Below the pieces are notes generated by a model. It saw nothing but the letters and a program-made list of their open reading frames with translations, ran no database searches and was not told the DNA's origin. A stretch of DNA of 64,000 bases from an uncultured bacterium (GTDB lineage Bacteria; Cyanobacteriota; Vampirovibrionia; Obscuribacterales; Obscuribacteraceae), in NCBI GenBank assembly GCA_903835185.1, contig CAILLX010000135.1, positions 55,520 to 119,519 on the forward strand, read 5' to 3'. The stretch's first letter is position 1, and each line of letters begins with the position of its first letter. Positions 36,178 through 45,619 of the stretch are shown here, in pieces. The position numbers were made by a program, and so were the translations under genes.

Positions 36178-36843
36178 GTTCTTTTGCCCACTTCGAATAT
36201 GTGAAGTTATATTAATTCTAACTCAAAAGGTTCTCAAGTAGAAGACGCTAAAATAGTCAATCTGGAAGAGATCTGCCTAGAAGTCAAGCTTTTGGCAACC
36301 TCGGGACGGATTAAATTTTTCTGCTAGTCGGTCCGATTGCCAGATAGTGCAACTGGGCCAGATAAGGCAGCGCAACTTTGCGTAACCTCTCTGGAAGCAT
36401 CGGCACGGGCGGTGCTGAATTGGTAACAAAATGGCGACCTGCCATTCTCTGGATTGTATAGCAGCCAGAGAGTGTTGATAAAATATTTGGCCTCTGCACT
36501 AGGGGGATACCCGATAAGGCAATTAAGTGATAAGACGATTAGTAGGGGTAATTCTAGGTCGGACAGATTACTCAGGATCGGGTTTAAGCATAGCCCTGGC
36601 GATCTAGGGAAGGTGGTGGCTGCTGCTGGGGTAAGTTGTATTACTGCAATAGGGAACAAGGTAGCGATCCAGCCAACTGAGTGTCCAAGCCAAACTTACA
36701 GGCAGGTAAGGAGGCAGTCATCGTTCCAGGTTCAACGTGGAACTCTTAACTTACTGGCGGAACGGTGAGGATACACTATGTGCAACTGGCTGTTTGGTCA
36801 TGTCTGGGTGAAATGAGGCTGAACTTACGGGGCATTTGAATTT
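36178..36843 (+). other. 666-base intergenic region without convincing genes
   Basis: Divergent-type spacer between the HExxH gene (-) and the GAF-LuxR regulator (+). A 104-codon open frame (36454-36768) starts with TTG, has no ribosome site and no protein-like composition, so I leave it out. I see no terminator, tRNA or riboswitch that I can name; the last ~120 bases presumably hold the regulator's promoter. Confidence 0.5.
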
Positions 36844-38637
36844 ATGGATGTTAATGTGACCAAGTCCAGTTTGTTTAAACTTTTCGAGCAGGTAGGACAT
36901 TTCATTAGGCTCGGCGAAAGTCCCGAGCAGATGCTGCAGAAGGTTGTCGATGCAGCAGGGCGACACTTTGAGCTAGATCGCTGCGTGGTAATGCTTCTCG
37001 ACCGCGACAGTCAGGAACTTGAAGTTAAGTCTGAGTTTCACTCAGAGTCGGTTCGACCACTGGAGACAGTACGGTATCAGCTACGTCTGAGCTCGGAATG
37101 GTACGAACTGCTGTCTGAAGGTCGACCGGTGCCGTTGGCAGATATAAGCCCACAAAGGGTAGAGGCAACTGCTTTGCCGGAGCTTGACCAGTTTATTCTT
37201 GAGAGTGCAAGCAAGTCTCTAGTGTCCTTTCCACTAGTAAATAGTGGAGAGCTGATTGGCTGCCTGTCGATGCATTACTGCCGGCAGGAGAATGTTTTCT
37301 CAGAAGAGGTTCTTGAATTTGGCGAGTCGCTAGCTCACGAAGTGGCTCAGGGAGTTGTGCAGCTTAGACTTTTGCATGAGAGATGTCTTGAGAGTCGTGT
37401 ATTTAGAGAAGCGCAGCTGCCGATGTTTGTGCTTGATGCTGCTACTTGTAAAGTGCTGAAAGCAAATGATGTTGCTTACCGGTTGCTCTGCTCCGGGAGG
37501 GAAGTTTCAGATCGTGTTCAATTTCTCGATTTCTTAGCAGACTCTGATGGGCGACGCTTGAGTCAAGCAGCTGAGCTGATCTTGTCCGGACAAAAGGCAG
37601 CCAGGCTGGAAGCTCTGGTTATTAGAACAGATGAAGGACAACCACTTAATTGTGATCTGTGGCTAACCTCCTTTTATGCAAATCTTGACAGCAATATCCT
37701 AGCTGTTGTGCTTCCGAGCGTAAGCGAAGCGGCTGAATCTGATCAAGGAGAGCCCCAGAAAGCTAGTTCCAAAGTGGAGGAACTTGTTGCTTCACTTTCC
37801 AAGCAGCTGCAGTGGGAGAGGATGACAAGATATATCACGTCCTCATTAACAGCCACTTTTGATCGTGACGTTGTCTTGCAGACTGCAGTCGATTCAGTGG
37901 CACGGGTGCTCGGCGTTAATCATGGTCTGATTGTAAAAACTGAAGGACCTGCGGCGCCTGTTGTGACACATGAGTTTGCTCTTCCCGATATCTCTCCCCT
38001 CGGGTTGGGACGAACTAGTAAGTTTCCTGCATCAGCTGTTGTCTGTTTCAGGAACAAGACTGCAGCATTTGCTGATCTTACAAAGGTGTCTAAATCTTCT
38101 GAATTACAGGCGGCTGACCTTCAGCAACTTGCTGAAGGCGGCGTCGTCAGCATGGCTGGCGCGCCTGTTGGGCATCACGGGCAGTATCACGGATTGATTA
38201 TTGTCATGCAAGCAGAGAAGCCGAAGTTGTGGACAGTCCAAGAGATGGATTTGCTTGAAGCTGTGGCCGATCAGGTGGCGGTTGCGCTCAGTCATGCCCA
38301 GTCATATACACAGATGAAAGATCAGCTGTTTAATATGAATCTGATCGGCAATCTTACCCAGCAGCTAACTAATGTTCTTGACCAGGTTACCCGCGCTCCT
38401 AAAGCCGAGCCGCCGGTTGAAGTGGGGCGGACGGTTAGCAGCTCGCCACCGTTGTCCCCCCGGGAGCTTGAAGTCCTCAAATTGATCGCCTCCGGGCTGA
38501 CAAATCGTGAGATTGCTCAGCGGCTGTTTTTGACCGAGTCAACAGTCGAGTTGCACGCTTCGCGCATCAGGAAGAAGTTGAAATTGAAAAGCCGCACAGC
38601 CCTGGTGAAGTATGCTTGCGATAATAAACTGGTGTAA
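36844..38637 (+). CDS. GAF-PAS-GAF regulator with LuxR-type HTH
   Basis: 597 residues. An N-terminal GAF (~20-180; IRLGESPEQMLQKVVDAAGRHF), a PAS-like middle (~190-285; LPMFVLDAATCKVLKANDVAY), a second GAF (~325-490) and a C-terminal LuxR/GerE helix-turn-helix (LSPRELEVLKLIASGLTNRE, IAQRLFLTESTVELH). It would bind a small ligand and directly control transcription. Lacks a receiver domain. Weak start context; ATG 36844 fits the GAF boundary. Confidence 0.85.
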   Translation: MDVNVTKSSLFKLFEQVGHFIRLGESPEQMLQKVVDAAGRHFELDRCVVMLLDRDSQELEVKSEFHSESVRPLETVRYQLRLSSEWYELLSEGRPVPLADISPQRVEATALPELDQFILESASKSLVSFPLVNSGELIGCLSMHYCRQENVFSEEVLEFGESLAHEVAQGVVQLRLLHERCLESRVFREAQLPMFVLDAATCKVLKANDVAYRLLCSGREVSDRVQFLDFLADSDGRRLSQAAELILSGQKAARLEALVIRTDEGQPLNCDLWLTSFYANLDSNILAVVLPSVSEAAESDQGEPQKASSKVEELVASLSKQLQWERMTRYITSSLTATFDRDVVLQTAVDSVARVLGVNHGLIVKTEGPAAPVVTHEFALPDISPLGLGRTSKFPASAVVCFRNKTAAFADLTKVSKSSELQAADLQQLAEGGVVSMAGAPVGHHGQYHGLIIVMQAEKPKLWTVQEMDLLEAVADQVAVALSHAQSYTQMKDQLFNMNLIGNLTQQLTNVLDQVTRAPKAEPPVEVGRTVSSSPPLSPRELEVLKLIASGLTNREIAQRLFLTESTVELHASRIRKKLKLKSRTALVKYACDNKLV

Positions 38638-39048
38638 TCAGGCTGACTTGCCATGACTGTGCTGGAGCTTGCTGCCTGTCTGTGGCGACAGGCAGAGACT
38701 GATAACTACTGACTGATTGTGGATGCAGCTGCGCTTTGTACTCTTGTGATCTAGGGGTTAAACTTCGGCGCTAGGAGCATGTTTTAGTTGGAATTGTAAA
38801 GTGGTGCGATTGCTAGCCTCTTAATTAGATTGGGCGCAGTCTTTATTGGTGGGTTTGTTGCTGGCTAGGGGAAAGTTGAACTGGGGTGGATTGTCAGGTT
38901 CTTTTCATCACGTGGGTAAAAGGAGATAAGAGCCTTCTTTTCATTTTTTCTAAATTTCAGTATTAGCTAGAGATACAAATAGGGCATACTTACTAGTAGC
39001 TGTGTTAGCTGGAGAATACTGCCGGCTTGCGAAAGGGACAACTTCAAT
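38638..39048 (+). other. 411-base intergenic region with a hairpin
   Basis: Between the GAF-LuxR and GAF-HD-GYP genes, both on +. A 9-bp perfect hairpin (CTGCCTGTC, 38672-38680, with GACAGGCAG, 38687-38695) lies 35 bases after the upstream stop but has no T tract, so termination is uncertain. The AT-rich last 150 bases likely contain the promoter of the downstream gene. No coding sequence supported. Confidence 0.45.
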
Positions 39049-41571
39049 ATGACAAGCAGCCTTGTACAACAACTTTCAGGAGTGCGGGATCTTAAGAAGA
39101 TTCTGGAGACTACTGTCAAAGAGCTAGGGGAGACATTTCATGCTGATGTCTGTCAGGTGATGTTGAGCAACCCGCTTGATCCCAATGTAGTGGCTATCTG
39201 TGATTATCGGGCCGCTGGCAGCGATGAGGTGACCGGTGCGGTGCCTACAGTAACTCTGCCACTGACCCTTGAGGGCAAAGCGTTTGGGCATGTGCGTCTG
39301 GCGCGTAGCGAGGCTGTCAATACCGAAGAAGTCAACAACATAAGAGTCACACTGGGCGAGATGGGCGATATTATCAGGCACGCTCAGATTAATGACATTG
39401 TGCAGCGAGACACTTTTCGAAATACGTTCTTAATTGAGATCGGCAATGTCATGGCTTACTCGCTGGGCATAGGCGATGCTCTTTTTATGGTTGTGAATAT
39501 CCTGGGCAAGGTGCTGCATGCCAGTCGCTGTATCTTTATCTGTACTGATGATACCCAGGCTGGCTGGAAGTGTTATGAGTTTTGGGAACAAGACAAGGTT
39601 CAGAGCTGCCAGGAGTTTTGCTGGCCGACAACTGATTCACCAGCAGTAGCGCAAACGCTGCTGGCATCAGCACCGCTTGTGGTTTATGAAGGGCAACAAA
39701 ACTCTTATCTGACTCCTGTGCAAGAAGAGTTGCAGTTTATTGGCGTTAAATCTTTGCTGGGAGTCCCGTTGCTCAGTGAGGAGTCTACGCACGGCTGTGT
39801 AATCCTTCAACAGTGTGACTATCGTCGAGCCTGGACACGTGGCGAGATTGATATGGTGCAGAATGTCGCTGATAAAGTGGCAGAAGCTCTCTTGCGGTTG
39901 CCTGCTGAAAAGCGTGCACGCGAGCCGATTATGCAACTTCATCAACGAACAGTGACTGTTTCGGAAGGTGCGGAGAAGCAGAGCATCCAGTCGGTGAGAC
40001 GGGCACTTAAAGGTGCACTGGGACAGCAGTCTATTCCAGTGGCACAGAAGACTTCAGCTCCTGTCAACCGCCCGGTGGCACAGCCTGTTGCTCCGGTTGC
40101 TCAGCAACCGCTGCAGCCGGATCTGCCTGCCACTTGGCCGCAGGAGCTGCCAACCCCTGTTCCATCTGTAGCTCCGCCTCTTATGCCGGCTGCACCACCG
40201 CCGGTGCAGTTCGAGCCATCTGAACAAGAGCCAACTTTAGTTAAACCGGTAGAATTAGCGCCAGCGCCTGGTAAAGGGCTGAGCAGTATCCTGGGTGGAA
40301 TGAAATACTCATATGGTGCTAACGCTGCAGCAGCGCTCGACTTTGGTGTGCCGAGCGTGCCGGAGCTGCCTCCGCCACCGGCACAAGCTGGAGAACAGTC
40401 ACCTTGGGGAGAATCGTCGCCTGCTGACGAGGAGTCGCCCTGGGGGGCTCCAGAGCCCCCAGCTGCTGCACTGCCTGGCGAGCTGCAGGGAGCCGGGAGA
40501 GCACCACAGCCAGCACTCACTAGCGGAGTTGCCTTACCGTCGGCTGATGATATAGGTAATCTGAGTCCTGCGCCTGCAGCAGAGCCAGCAATTCTAACAG
40601 GTGGAGCAATTGGCAATCTTGGCGCAGCAGCAGAGCCATCTGCAGCTAGCGCTTGGGGTAATCTTAGCTCTATCCCCACTCCTGCGGGAGAGCCAGCTGC
40701 AGCTAGTGCTTGGGGTAATCTTGATGCCATCCCTACTCCTGCAGCAGGTGGTGGTAAGCCGGGGCTGGCACAGATGGCCAAGGGCAAAGCTCCAGGCAGT
40801 GGAGTAGCCAGTCCGCTGATGGCTTCTTTCTATAAAGACAAGTCCAAGTTTGCCCAACCGGTGCCCAGCCCGGAATTTATTGAAGGCCCGCCTATTGAAG
40901 TGGACGAGTCGGCAGCACAGGCTAAGCTGCAGCAGATTCTCGCTTCTGTCAATCCGAGCTCTGACTATATCTTTGCTACGCCAGGTCTTGATGCTCGTAT
41001 GTTAGGACGAATTGATGGTTGGGTCTCAGAGATTGAGCAGAAAGATAAGTATGCCAACGGGCATGCCCGCCAGGTAGCTGAATATGCCTGCGCTATTGCG
41101 CGCCAGATAGGTCTGCCGGAGCAGGAGGTCATAACTGTCAGGCAGGCAGCTCTGGTGCACGATGTCGGTAAGCTTGGTGCTGCACCGGAGATTTTGCAAA
41201 AGTCGGATGAGGAGCTATCAGATGCCGAGCTCCTGCTCATGATGAAACATCCACTTGATGGGGCAGGGCTGCTTGAGTCTTTTCCTGATCTCAAGCGGCT
41301 GGCACCTGTGGTCAGAGCGCACCATGAAGAGTATGACGGCAACGGCTATCCTGCCGGTCTTAAAGGTGACGAGATACCACAGCTGTCCGGGATTATTCAT
41401 GTGGCCGACAGTTATCATCAACTGACGAGCGCGACCCGTACGCGCCCAGGCATGAATCCTACTGAAGCTCAGCAGGTGTTAGCAAGAGGTGCTGGCAAAC
41501 AGTGGGACCCGCGCTTTGTTGAGGCTCTTATCCTCTCAATTATGCAAAATAAGGTCCCGGCAACGTTTTAG
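39049..41571 (+). CDS. GAF-domain HD-GYP phosphodiesterase-like protein
   Basis: 840 residues: two GAF-like domains (~1-115 and ~130-285), a long Pro/Ala-rich linker (~330-600) with internal repeats, and a C-terminal HD-GYP domain (~650-840). Metal and substrate residues are visible in LVHDVGKLG and HHEEYDGNGYPAGL. HD-GYP proteins degrade cyclic di-GMP (or related cGAMP). Together with the adjacent GAF-LuxR protein it suggests a ligand-controlled cyclic-dinucleotide circuit (inference). Confidence 0.88.
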   Translation: MTSSLVQQLSGVRDLKKILETTVKELGETFHADVCQVMLSNPLDPNVVAICDYRAAGSDEVTGAVPTVTLPLTLEGKAFGHVRLARSEAVNTEEVNNIRVTLGEMGDIIRHAQINDIVQRDTFRNTFLIEIGNVMAYSLGIGDALFMVVNILGKVLHASRCIFICTDDTQAGWKCYEFWEQDKVQSCQEFCWPTTDSPAVAQTLLASAPLVVYEGQQNSYLTPVQEELQFIGVKSLLGVPLLSEESTHGCVILQQCDYRRAWTRGEIDMVQNVADKVAEALLRLPAEKRAREPIMQLHQRTVTVSEGAEKQSIQSVRRALKGALGQQSIPVAQKTSAPVNRPVAQPVAPVAQQPLQPDLPATWPQELPTPVPSVAPPLMPAAPPPVQFEPSEQEPTLVKPVELAPAPGKGLSSILGGMKYSYGANAAAALDFGVPSVPELPPPPAQAGEQSPWGESSPADEESPWGAPEPPAAALPGELQGAGRAPQPALTSGVALPSADDIGNLSPAPAAEPAILTGGAIGNLGAAAEPSAASAWGNLSSIPTPAGEPAAASAWGNLDAIPTPAAGGGKPGLAQMAKGKAPGSGVASPLMASFYKDKSKFAQPVPSPEFIEGPPIEVDESAAQAKLQQILASVNPSSDYIFATPGLDARMLGRIDGWVSEIEQKDKYANGHARQVAEYACAIARQIGLPEQEVITVRQAALVHDVGKLGAAPEILQKSDEELSDAELLLMMKHPLDGAGLLESFPDLKRLAPVVRAHHEEYDGNGYPAGLKGDEIPQLSGIIHVADSYHQLTSATRTRPGMNPTEAQQVLARGAGKQWDPRFVEALILSIMQNKVPATF
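40633..40746 (+). repeat. Two 57-bp in-frame repeats in the HD-GYP linker
   Basis: Units begin at 40633 and 40690 and encode 19 residues each, centred on AASAWGNL...IPTPA. A further AWGNL-lacking IGNLG copy lies just before. They lengthen the flexible linker between sensor and catalytic domains. Confidence 0.7.
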
Positions 41572-41583
41572 CTGTCTGATACA

Positions 41584-41609
41584 AACAAGGACGCTTGCGC
41601 GTCCTTGTT
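41584..41609. terminator. Terminator hairpin between convergent HD-GYP and rpsA genes
   Basis: An 11-bp perfect stem (AACAAGGACGC, 41584-41594, with GCGTCCTTGTT, 41599-41609) with a TTGC loop. The T-rich end on + and the A-rich flank upstream make it plausible as a bidirectional terminator. Confidence 0.75.
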
Positions 41610-41636
41610 CTTTGAGCTTGTGATAGTAGAGCTGAT

Positions 41637-42773
41637 CTAAGAACCGATTAGATCGCTTACGTCCATACCTCGGAGGCTAAGGCTTATCTTGTGCTCCTTG
41701 GGAGAGAACTTCTTGATAATGGCCTTGAGCTCTTGTCCTACTTGTACAATCTCTTCAGGCTTGACATTAGGTGTCTCAGACATCTCTACTGTCGGCAGGA
41801 GAGCGTCAACCCCTGGATAGATCTGTACAAATGCGCCGAAGCTTTGAATCTTGCGGACTTTGCCGTTGATAACCTGTCCTTCCTGGAATTTATTTTCAAT
41901 CTCTTTCCATGGATCTGGCTGCATCTGTTTCAGGGAGAGGCTGATATGACCTTTCTCCTTGTCGACCTTAAGAACCTTGGTAGAGATGACCTGACCGACT
42001 TTGAGGATGTCGGAGGGGTGCGAGACACGTTCCCAGGAGATTTCTGAAATTGGCAACAACCCGTCCAGTCCACCTAGATCGATGAAGGCACCAAAATCGG
42101 CTATACGTACAACTTCTCCAGTTACTACTTGTCCGCTTTCCAGAGTGCCGAGGATTTTTTCGCGTTGAACTGCTTTTTCTTCCTGTACAGCTAGTCTCTG
42201 GCTCAAAATAAGCTTGTTGCGCTTAGTGTCAGTCTCAAGAATCTTCATTGGAATCTCCATTCCAATAAGTTCTTCCGGAGTGGTTCCTTTGACACGCAGC
42301 TGGCTAGCTGGGACAAAGCCACGCAAACCGTAGACATCGACTACTACGCCGCCTTTGACAACAGCAGATATTTTTGCGCGAATAGTCTCGTCGCTCTTCT
42401 TTTGTTCTTCAAGCTGCACCCAGCCACGAGCCTGGGCTACACGTTTCAATGAAAGAGTAAGCTGTCCGTTCTCATTCTCTTCACGAAGAATATAGAATTC
42501 CAGCCGGTCGCCGACTTTGATGACATCCTCTATATTGTCGATCGGGATGTTGGAGATCTCCTTAAAAGGAACGAAGCCCTCCGATTTACTTCCGACATCA
42601 ACAAGAACGCCGTCCCGTTCTATACGAACTATGTCACCGGTGATAATGTCGCCCTGTTCAAATTTGTAGCTGAACGTCTCCCCGAGAAGGCGCTCAAACT
42701 CGGAACGGGAGTTCTCCTCTAGTTGCTGATCTGACACTGAAGCGGTATCTCCTTTTACAAGAATTTTTGACAT
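41637..42773 (-). CDS. rpsA: 30S ribosomal protein S1-like, four S1 domains
   Basis: The ATG at 42773 (MSKILVKGD) with GAGG five bases upstream is preferred over an in-frame TTG at 42824; 378 residues. Four S1/OB domains are visible (GDIVRIERDGVLVDVGSKSE; ISAVVKGGVVVDVYGLRG; GEVVRIADFGAFIDLGGLDG; GKVRKIQSFGAFVQIYPG), fewer than the six of E. coli S1 and like the shorter S1 of Cyanobacteria and Gram-positives. S1 binds mRNA during initiation. Confidence 0.88.
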   Translation of the reverse strand: MSKILVKGDTASVSDQQLEENSRSEFERLLGETFSYKFEQGDIITGDIVRIERDGVLVDVGSKSEGFVPFKEISNIPIDNIEDVIKVGDRLEFYILREENENGQLTLSLKRVAQARGWVQLEEQKKSDETIRAKISAVVKGGVVVDVYGLRGFVPASQLRVKGTTPEELIGMEIPMKILETDTKRNKLILSQRLAVQEEKAVQREKILGTLESGQVVTGEVVRIADFGAFIDLGGLDGLLPISEISWERVSHPSDILKVGQVISTKVLKVDKEKGHISLSLKQMQPDPWKEIENKFQEGQVINGKVRKIQSFGAFVQIYPGVDALLPTVEMSETPNVKPEEIVQVGQELKAIIKKFSPKEHKISLSLRGMDVSDLIGS

Positions 42774-43384
42774 CGGACCTCGGCAAACTCCTTTCACCAC
42801 CTGCGTTACCAATTCTTCGGACAACCGATGGCGACAAGTACGGTTCGGATTGGCTCTGGAGGAGCTGACTCCGGAGGGATAATCCTGCCTGATCGATCCT
42901 ACCGTCTCTTAGCAAAGATAGATTCGGATTAGGAATCAACCTTTGACAATCTACTCGTAAGTTTAACCACAGGTCGGTGAAACTAACAATATACATTACA
43001 GTTTAGCTGCCTTTCCATGAAGAATCTAATACAAATCATAATGAAGCGTTATCGCGGCTTCTTAGCTGATGTTTGTAAGGATGCCAGGGGAGAACGTCTG
43101 GCAATCTCTATCTGTCGGTCTTGCGCTCAATCGGGACCCTGTCGAAATCTGACAAACTGGCAGAGATCTGGTTAGAGTTACTTTAGAAATTCATCGGCTC
43201 TGGGCTAATCTGGTCTGTCTGGCAAAAACTGTTGGCTGTTTGATCTGTCTGGTAGGTGTCGGCAATCCAAAATATATCAATTCAAACAAGTTCCAGGTTT
43301 GCAATGTGTATATGCAGTGTATGTGAATTGTATTTACATTCGAGATCGAGTCTGTATGCTGGTTTTATAAGACACTTAAGATCG

Positions 43385-43412
43385 TTGCACTTGGCTGTAG
43401 AAAGCTTATAAT
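43385..43412 (+). promoter_or_regulatory. Probable sigma-70-type promoter
   Basis: Perfect TATAAT at 43407-43412, weak -35 TTGCAC at 43385-43390, spacer 16. About 130 bases upstream of the 43544 gene. Confidence 0.45.
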
Positions 43413-43490
43413 CTCTTTGACTGCTGATTGCTAGAGGTCTTGAGATATATACCCTCTTGCATTTGAGCTGTCTTTTGCATACGGAACCGC

Positions 43491-43512
43491 AGGCAGAGCG
43501 CTCTGCCTTTAT
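43491..43512 (+). terminator. Palindrome with T-rich flank, attenuator-like
   Basis: AGGCAGAGC/GCTCTGCCT perfect inverted repeat (43491-43508) followed by TTATT. The absence of a loop requires the centre to open by 3-4 bases. It lies between the promoter and the coding start, so it could terminate or attenuate transcription. Confidence 0.35.
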
Positions 43513-43543
43513 TACCAGTTAAATTGGCAACAGCCAGCGAGGC

Positions 43544-44041
43544 ATGTTCATGAAGGCACGTAATACAGTAACAATTGGTCTTTTGGCAAGCTGTCTTCTC
43601 GTAAGCAGTAGTACTACCTGTGGTGCAAAGCTCCTTAAGAGCAGCCACAAACAGCCTGCACAAGCGGCAGCGAGCACGCCGCAGGTTCCTGCAGCGCCAG
43701 AGCTTGTCGCTGCCGATCAAAAGGTCGCTAAAGCTAGAGAGCAGCTTGATACAGCTCACAAGCAGCTTGAAGCAGCCAAAGCTTTAGTTCGTGCTGGCGA
43801 AGCTGACTACAAAGCTTCTAAGGCTGCCAGGGAAGCTTTAACTTTACAGTTGAAGGCGGATAAACTTGCTGATACTTCCGGCTTGAAGCAGCTGGCAAGC
43901 CAGGCAGCTAGCCCGAGCTCTCAACCGGCGCCAACAACGACGACAACAGTGCCGGTTCAACAAGACACAGCAGGCGTGCGTGTGCAGCAAGGTGATTTTA
44001 ATGCAGAGCCGGCTCCTTCAAGCCTGCCGCAATTGAGATAG
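43544..44041 (+). CDS. Small exported coiled-coil protein
   Basis: 165 residues; ATG 43544 or 43550. A hydrophobic leader (TVTIGLLASCLLVSSSTTCG) is followed by an Ala/Pro stretch and a heptad-rich Ala/Lys/Glu coiled coil (~residues 55-110, KVAKAREQLDTAHKQLEAAK). A Thr/Pro-rich, low-complexity tail ends the protein. Possibly periplasmic and structural, Lpp-like in general shape but not in sequence. Family not recognised. Confidence 0.6.
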   Translation: MFMKARNTVTIGLLASCLLVSSSTTCGAKLLKSSHKQPAQAAASTPQVPAAPELVAADQKVAKAREQLDTAHKQLEAAKALVRAGEADYKASKAAREALTLQLKADKLADTSGLKQLASQAASPSSQPAPTTTTTVPVQQDTAGVRVQQGDFNAEPAPSSLPQLR

Positions 44042-44059
44042 TCTGCTGTTTAAGTCCGG

Positions 44060-44089
44060 TCGATAGAGCAGCACCTGCTGCTCTATCGA
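44060..44089. terminator. Strong hairpin between convergent genes
   Basis: A perfect 12-bp stem (CGATAGAGCAGC, 44061-44072, with GCTGCTCTATCG, 44077-44088), extended by a T-A pair, with an ACCT loop. No long T tract, but its place 19 bases after one stop and 23 bases before the convergent rnc stop supports a bidirectional terminator. Confidence 0.6.
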
Positions 44090-44111
44090 TCAGCATGATT
44101 GAATAGCGGCT

Positions 44112-44831
44112 CTACCCAGCAGGCTGCGCTTTATTGACGCCTAGTTGCATGAGAGCCTCTTTTGCTGCGGCCTGTTCAGCATCTTTTTTGGAGTGTCCGG
44201 AGCCGGTGCCTGCCACTGTTTCTGCCACAGCGACCGATACTGTGAAGAGAGGGTCGTGGGCAGGTCCCGCGGTGTTGACAACTGAATATATCGGTATACC
44301 TTCAGCTCTACCCTGAGTCCACTCCTGGAGTTGAGCTTTATAGTTCTCTTTGAACTCGTCACGGTCAACTGCAGTAGCCTGGGAGCCAAAAAGGCGAATA
44401 ATGAGGTTCTGCACTTGCATGAGCCCGGAGTCAAGATAGATCGCCCCGAGGACCGCCTCCATCGCGCCTGCCAGGATGGACGGCTTGAGAGAGACTCTTC
44501 TCCCGGTCAAGATATACCGTCCCAACTTATGTTTTTCCGCCACTTCAGCAAGTGTCTTGCCGCTTACCAGTACGGCGCGAATCTCTGAAAGGTTGCCTTC
44601 ATCATAAGACGGGAATCTTTCCAGGAGATATTCGCTTACTACAAACTTAAGGACTGAATCGCCAAAAAACTCAAGCCGTTCGTTATGGAGCAAGCCGGGA
44701 TTCTCAGCAGCATATGAGCTGTGGGTCAGAGCCTCCTCTAGAAGCGCCATCCGTCCGCAGATAACGCCTAGTTCATTCAGCAGTTTGTCGAGCTCCTTGA
44801 TGCGTTTGGGCGATATAGTGCTTCCTGTCAT
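44112..44831 (-). CDS. rnc: Ribonuclease III
   Basis: 239 residues. The catalytic signature NERLEFFGDSVLKF with the downstream acidic EAVLGAIYLDSG, then a C-terminal dsRNA-binding domain (KAQLQEWTQG... SGHSKKDAEQAAAKEALMQL). Cuts double-stranded RNA in rRNA maturation and mRNA turnover. Transcribed divergently from nuo. Confidence 0.96.
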   Translation of the reverse strand: MTGSTISPKRIKELDKLLNELGVICGRMALLEEALTHSSYAAENPGLLHNERLEFFGDSVLKFVVSEYLLERFPSYDEGNLSEIRAVLVSGKTLAEVAEKHKLGRYILTGRRVSLKPSILAGAMEAVLGAIYLDSGLMQVQNLIIRLFGSQATAVDRDEFKENYKAQLQEWTQGRAEGIPIYSVVNTAGPAHDPLFTVSVAVAETVAGTGSGHSKKDAEQAAAKEALMQLGVNKAQPAG

Positions 44832-45072
44832 GTTCCATCTCTCAAAAAACGACTGACCCTGAACTCACATCATATCTCGTGCTGCCGTGAGTGGGCCGGC
44901 TTTCTGTCTTAATCGCTTGCTTAGCCATCTGGACGGTGCCAGGAAATTGTCGCTAAACAGCAGTACCGTTACTGCCTGAATGGCAGTGACGTCGCTCGTT
45001 GCCGACAGCTATATGTTAACCAATGTTGCATTGGCGCTCCGTAAACTAGTTCAACCTGTTGCCATACTTTTG

Positions 45073-45101
45073 TTAACTGCTGGATCTAAACTGGCTATAA
45101 T
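45073..45101 (+). promoter_or_regulatory. Promoter of the nuo operon
   Basis: TTAACT (45073-45078) and TATAAT (45096-45101) with a 17-base spacer, with TGGC ahead of the -10. It would start transcription ~90 bases before nuoA, leaving a leader. A GGCAGTGACG-type inverted repeat (44967-44991) lies ~80 bases upstream of the -35 and could be an operator. Confidence 0.6.
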
Positions 45102-45197
45102 TTAGACAGAATGTGAGTTTGTCCCTTCCCTGTTATGCTAATTGACAAACAATAGGACGCACTGGCAGGCAGGGCGCCAAGAGGTTGTTGGGAGATT

Positions 45198-45590
45198 ATG
45201 TACGAACTGCAAATTGCCGAAACAGTTTTGTTTGTTCTTGTCGGTTTGGCATTGCCAGGTGTGGCTATGATAGGACTGGCTATGGTCATTGAAAAGTTTT
45301 TTGGGCACCATTCACAGAGCCTTATTAAGAATCAGTCTTATGAATGTGGCATGACTCCAGAGCATGATGCTTACTTGCAGTTTGATATTCGTTACTATCT
45401 GTATGCGCTTTTGTTCATAGTCTTCGATATTGAAGTTGTCTTTATTCTTCCCTGGGCTCTTACACTCAATTGGATGAGGGACACTTTAAAATCGCTGTGG
45501 CTCAGTCCAATTGAGATGACTATCTTTCTTGGAATCATGGTTGTAGGGCTGGCCTATGCCTGGAAGAAAGGGGCGCTTGAGTGGGAGTAG
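45198..45590 (+). CDS. nuoA: NADH-quinone oxidoreductase subunit A
   Basis: 130 residues, three TM helices, with the family motif QSYECGMTP and the following DIRYYLYALLFIVFDIEVVF containing the conserved membrane Asp/Glu. Belongs to the membrane arm of complex I at the quinone-site junction. First gene of nuoABCDHIJK; homologous to cyanobacterial ndhC. Confidence 0.96.
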   Translation: MYELQIAETVLFVLVGLALPGVAMIGLAMVIEKFFGHHSQSLIKNQSYECGMTPEHDAYLQFDIRYYLYALLFIVFDIEVVFILPWALTLNWMRDTLKSLWLSPIEMTIFLGIMVVGLAYAWKKGALEWE

Positions 45591-45619
45591 TCTCTGATGT
45601 TTGTTAGCACAATGCAACG

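Larger units (their letters stand above)
42774..43543 (+). other. 770-base intergenic region with promoter and palindrome
   Basis: Between rpsA (-) and the small secreted-protein gene (+). A 52-codon frame (ATG 43017 to TAG 43175, Cys- and Arg-rich) lacks a ribosome site and is doubtful. On +, TTGCAC (43385-43390) and TATAAT (43407-43412) form a promoter-like pair. An 18-base perfect palindrome (43491-43508, core GGCAGAGCGCTCTGCC) followed by TTTATT lies 36 bases before the next start and could be an attenuator or the end of a ~90-base transcript. Confidence 0.45.

Noticed and set aside
36454..36768. 104-codon open frame in the intergenic region before the GAF-LuxR gene
   Set aside because: TTG start, no ribosome site, and composition unlike neighbouring proteins; more likely non-coding.
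40101..40787. 228-codon minus-strand frame opposite the HD-GYP linker
   Set aside because: Shadow of a Pro/Ala-rich low-complexity region; no motifs or ribosome site.
43017..43175. 52-codon frame with several Cys and Arg
   Set aside because: No ribosome site and no homology recalled; mentioned only as doubtful.
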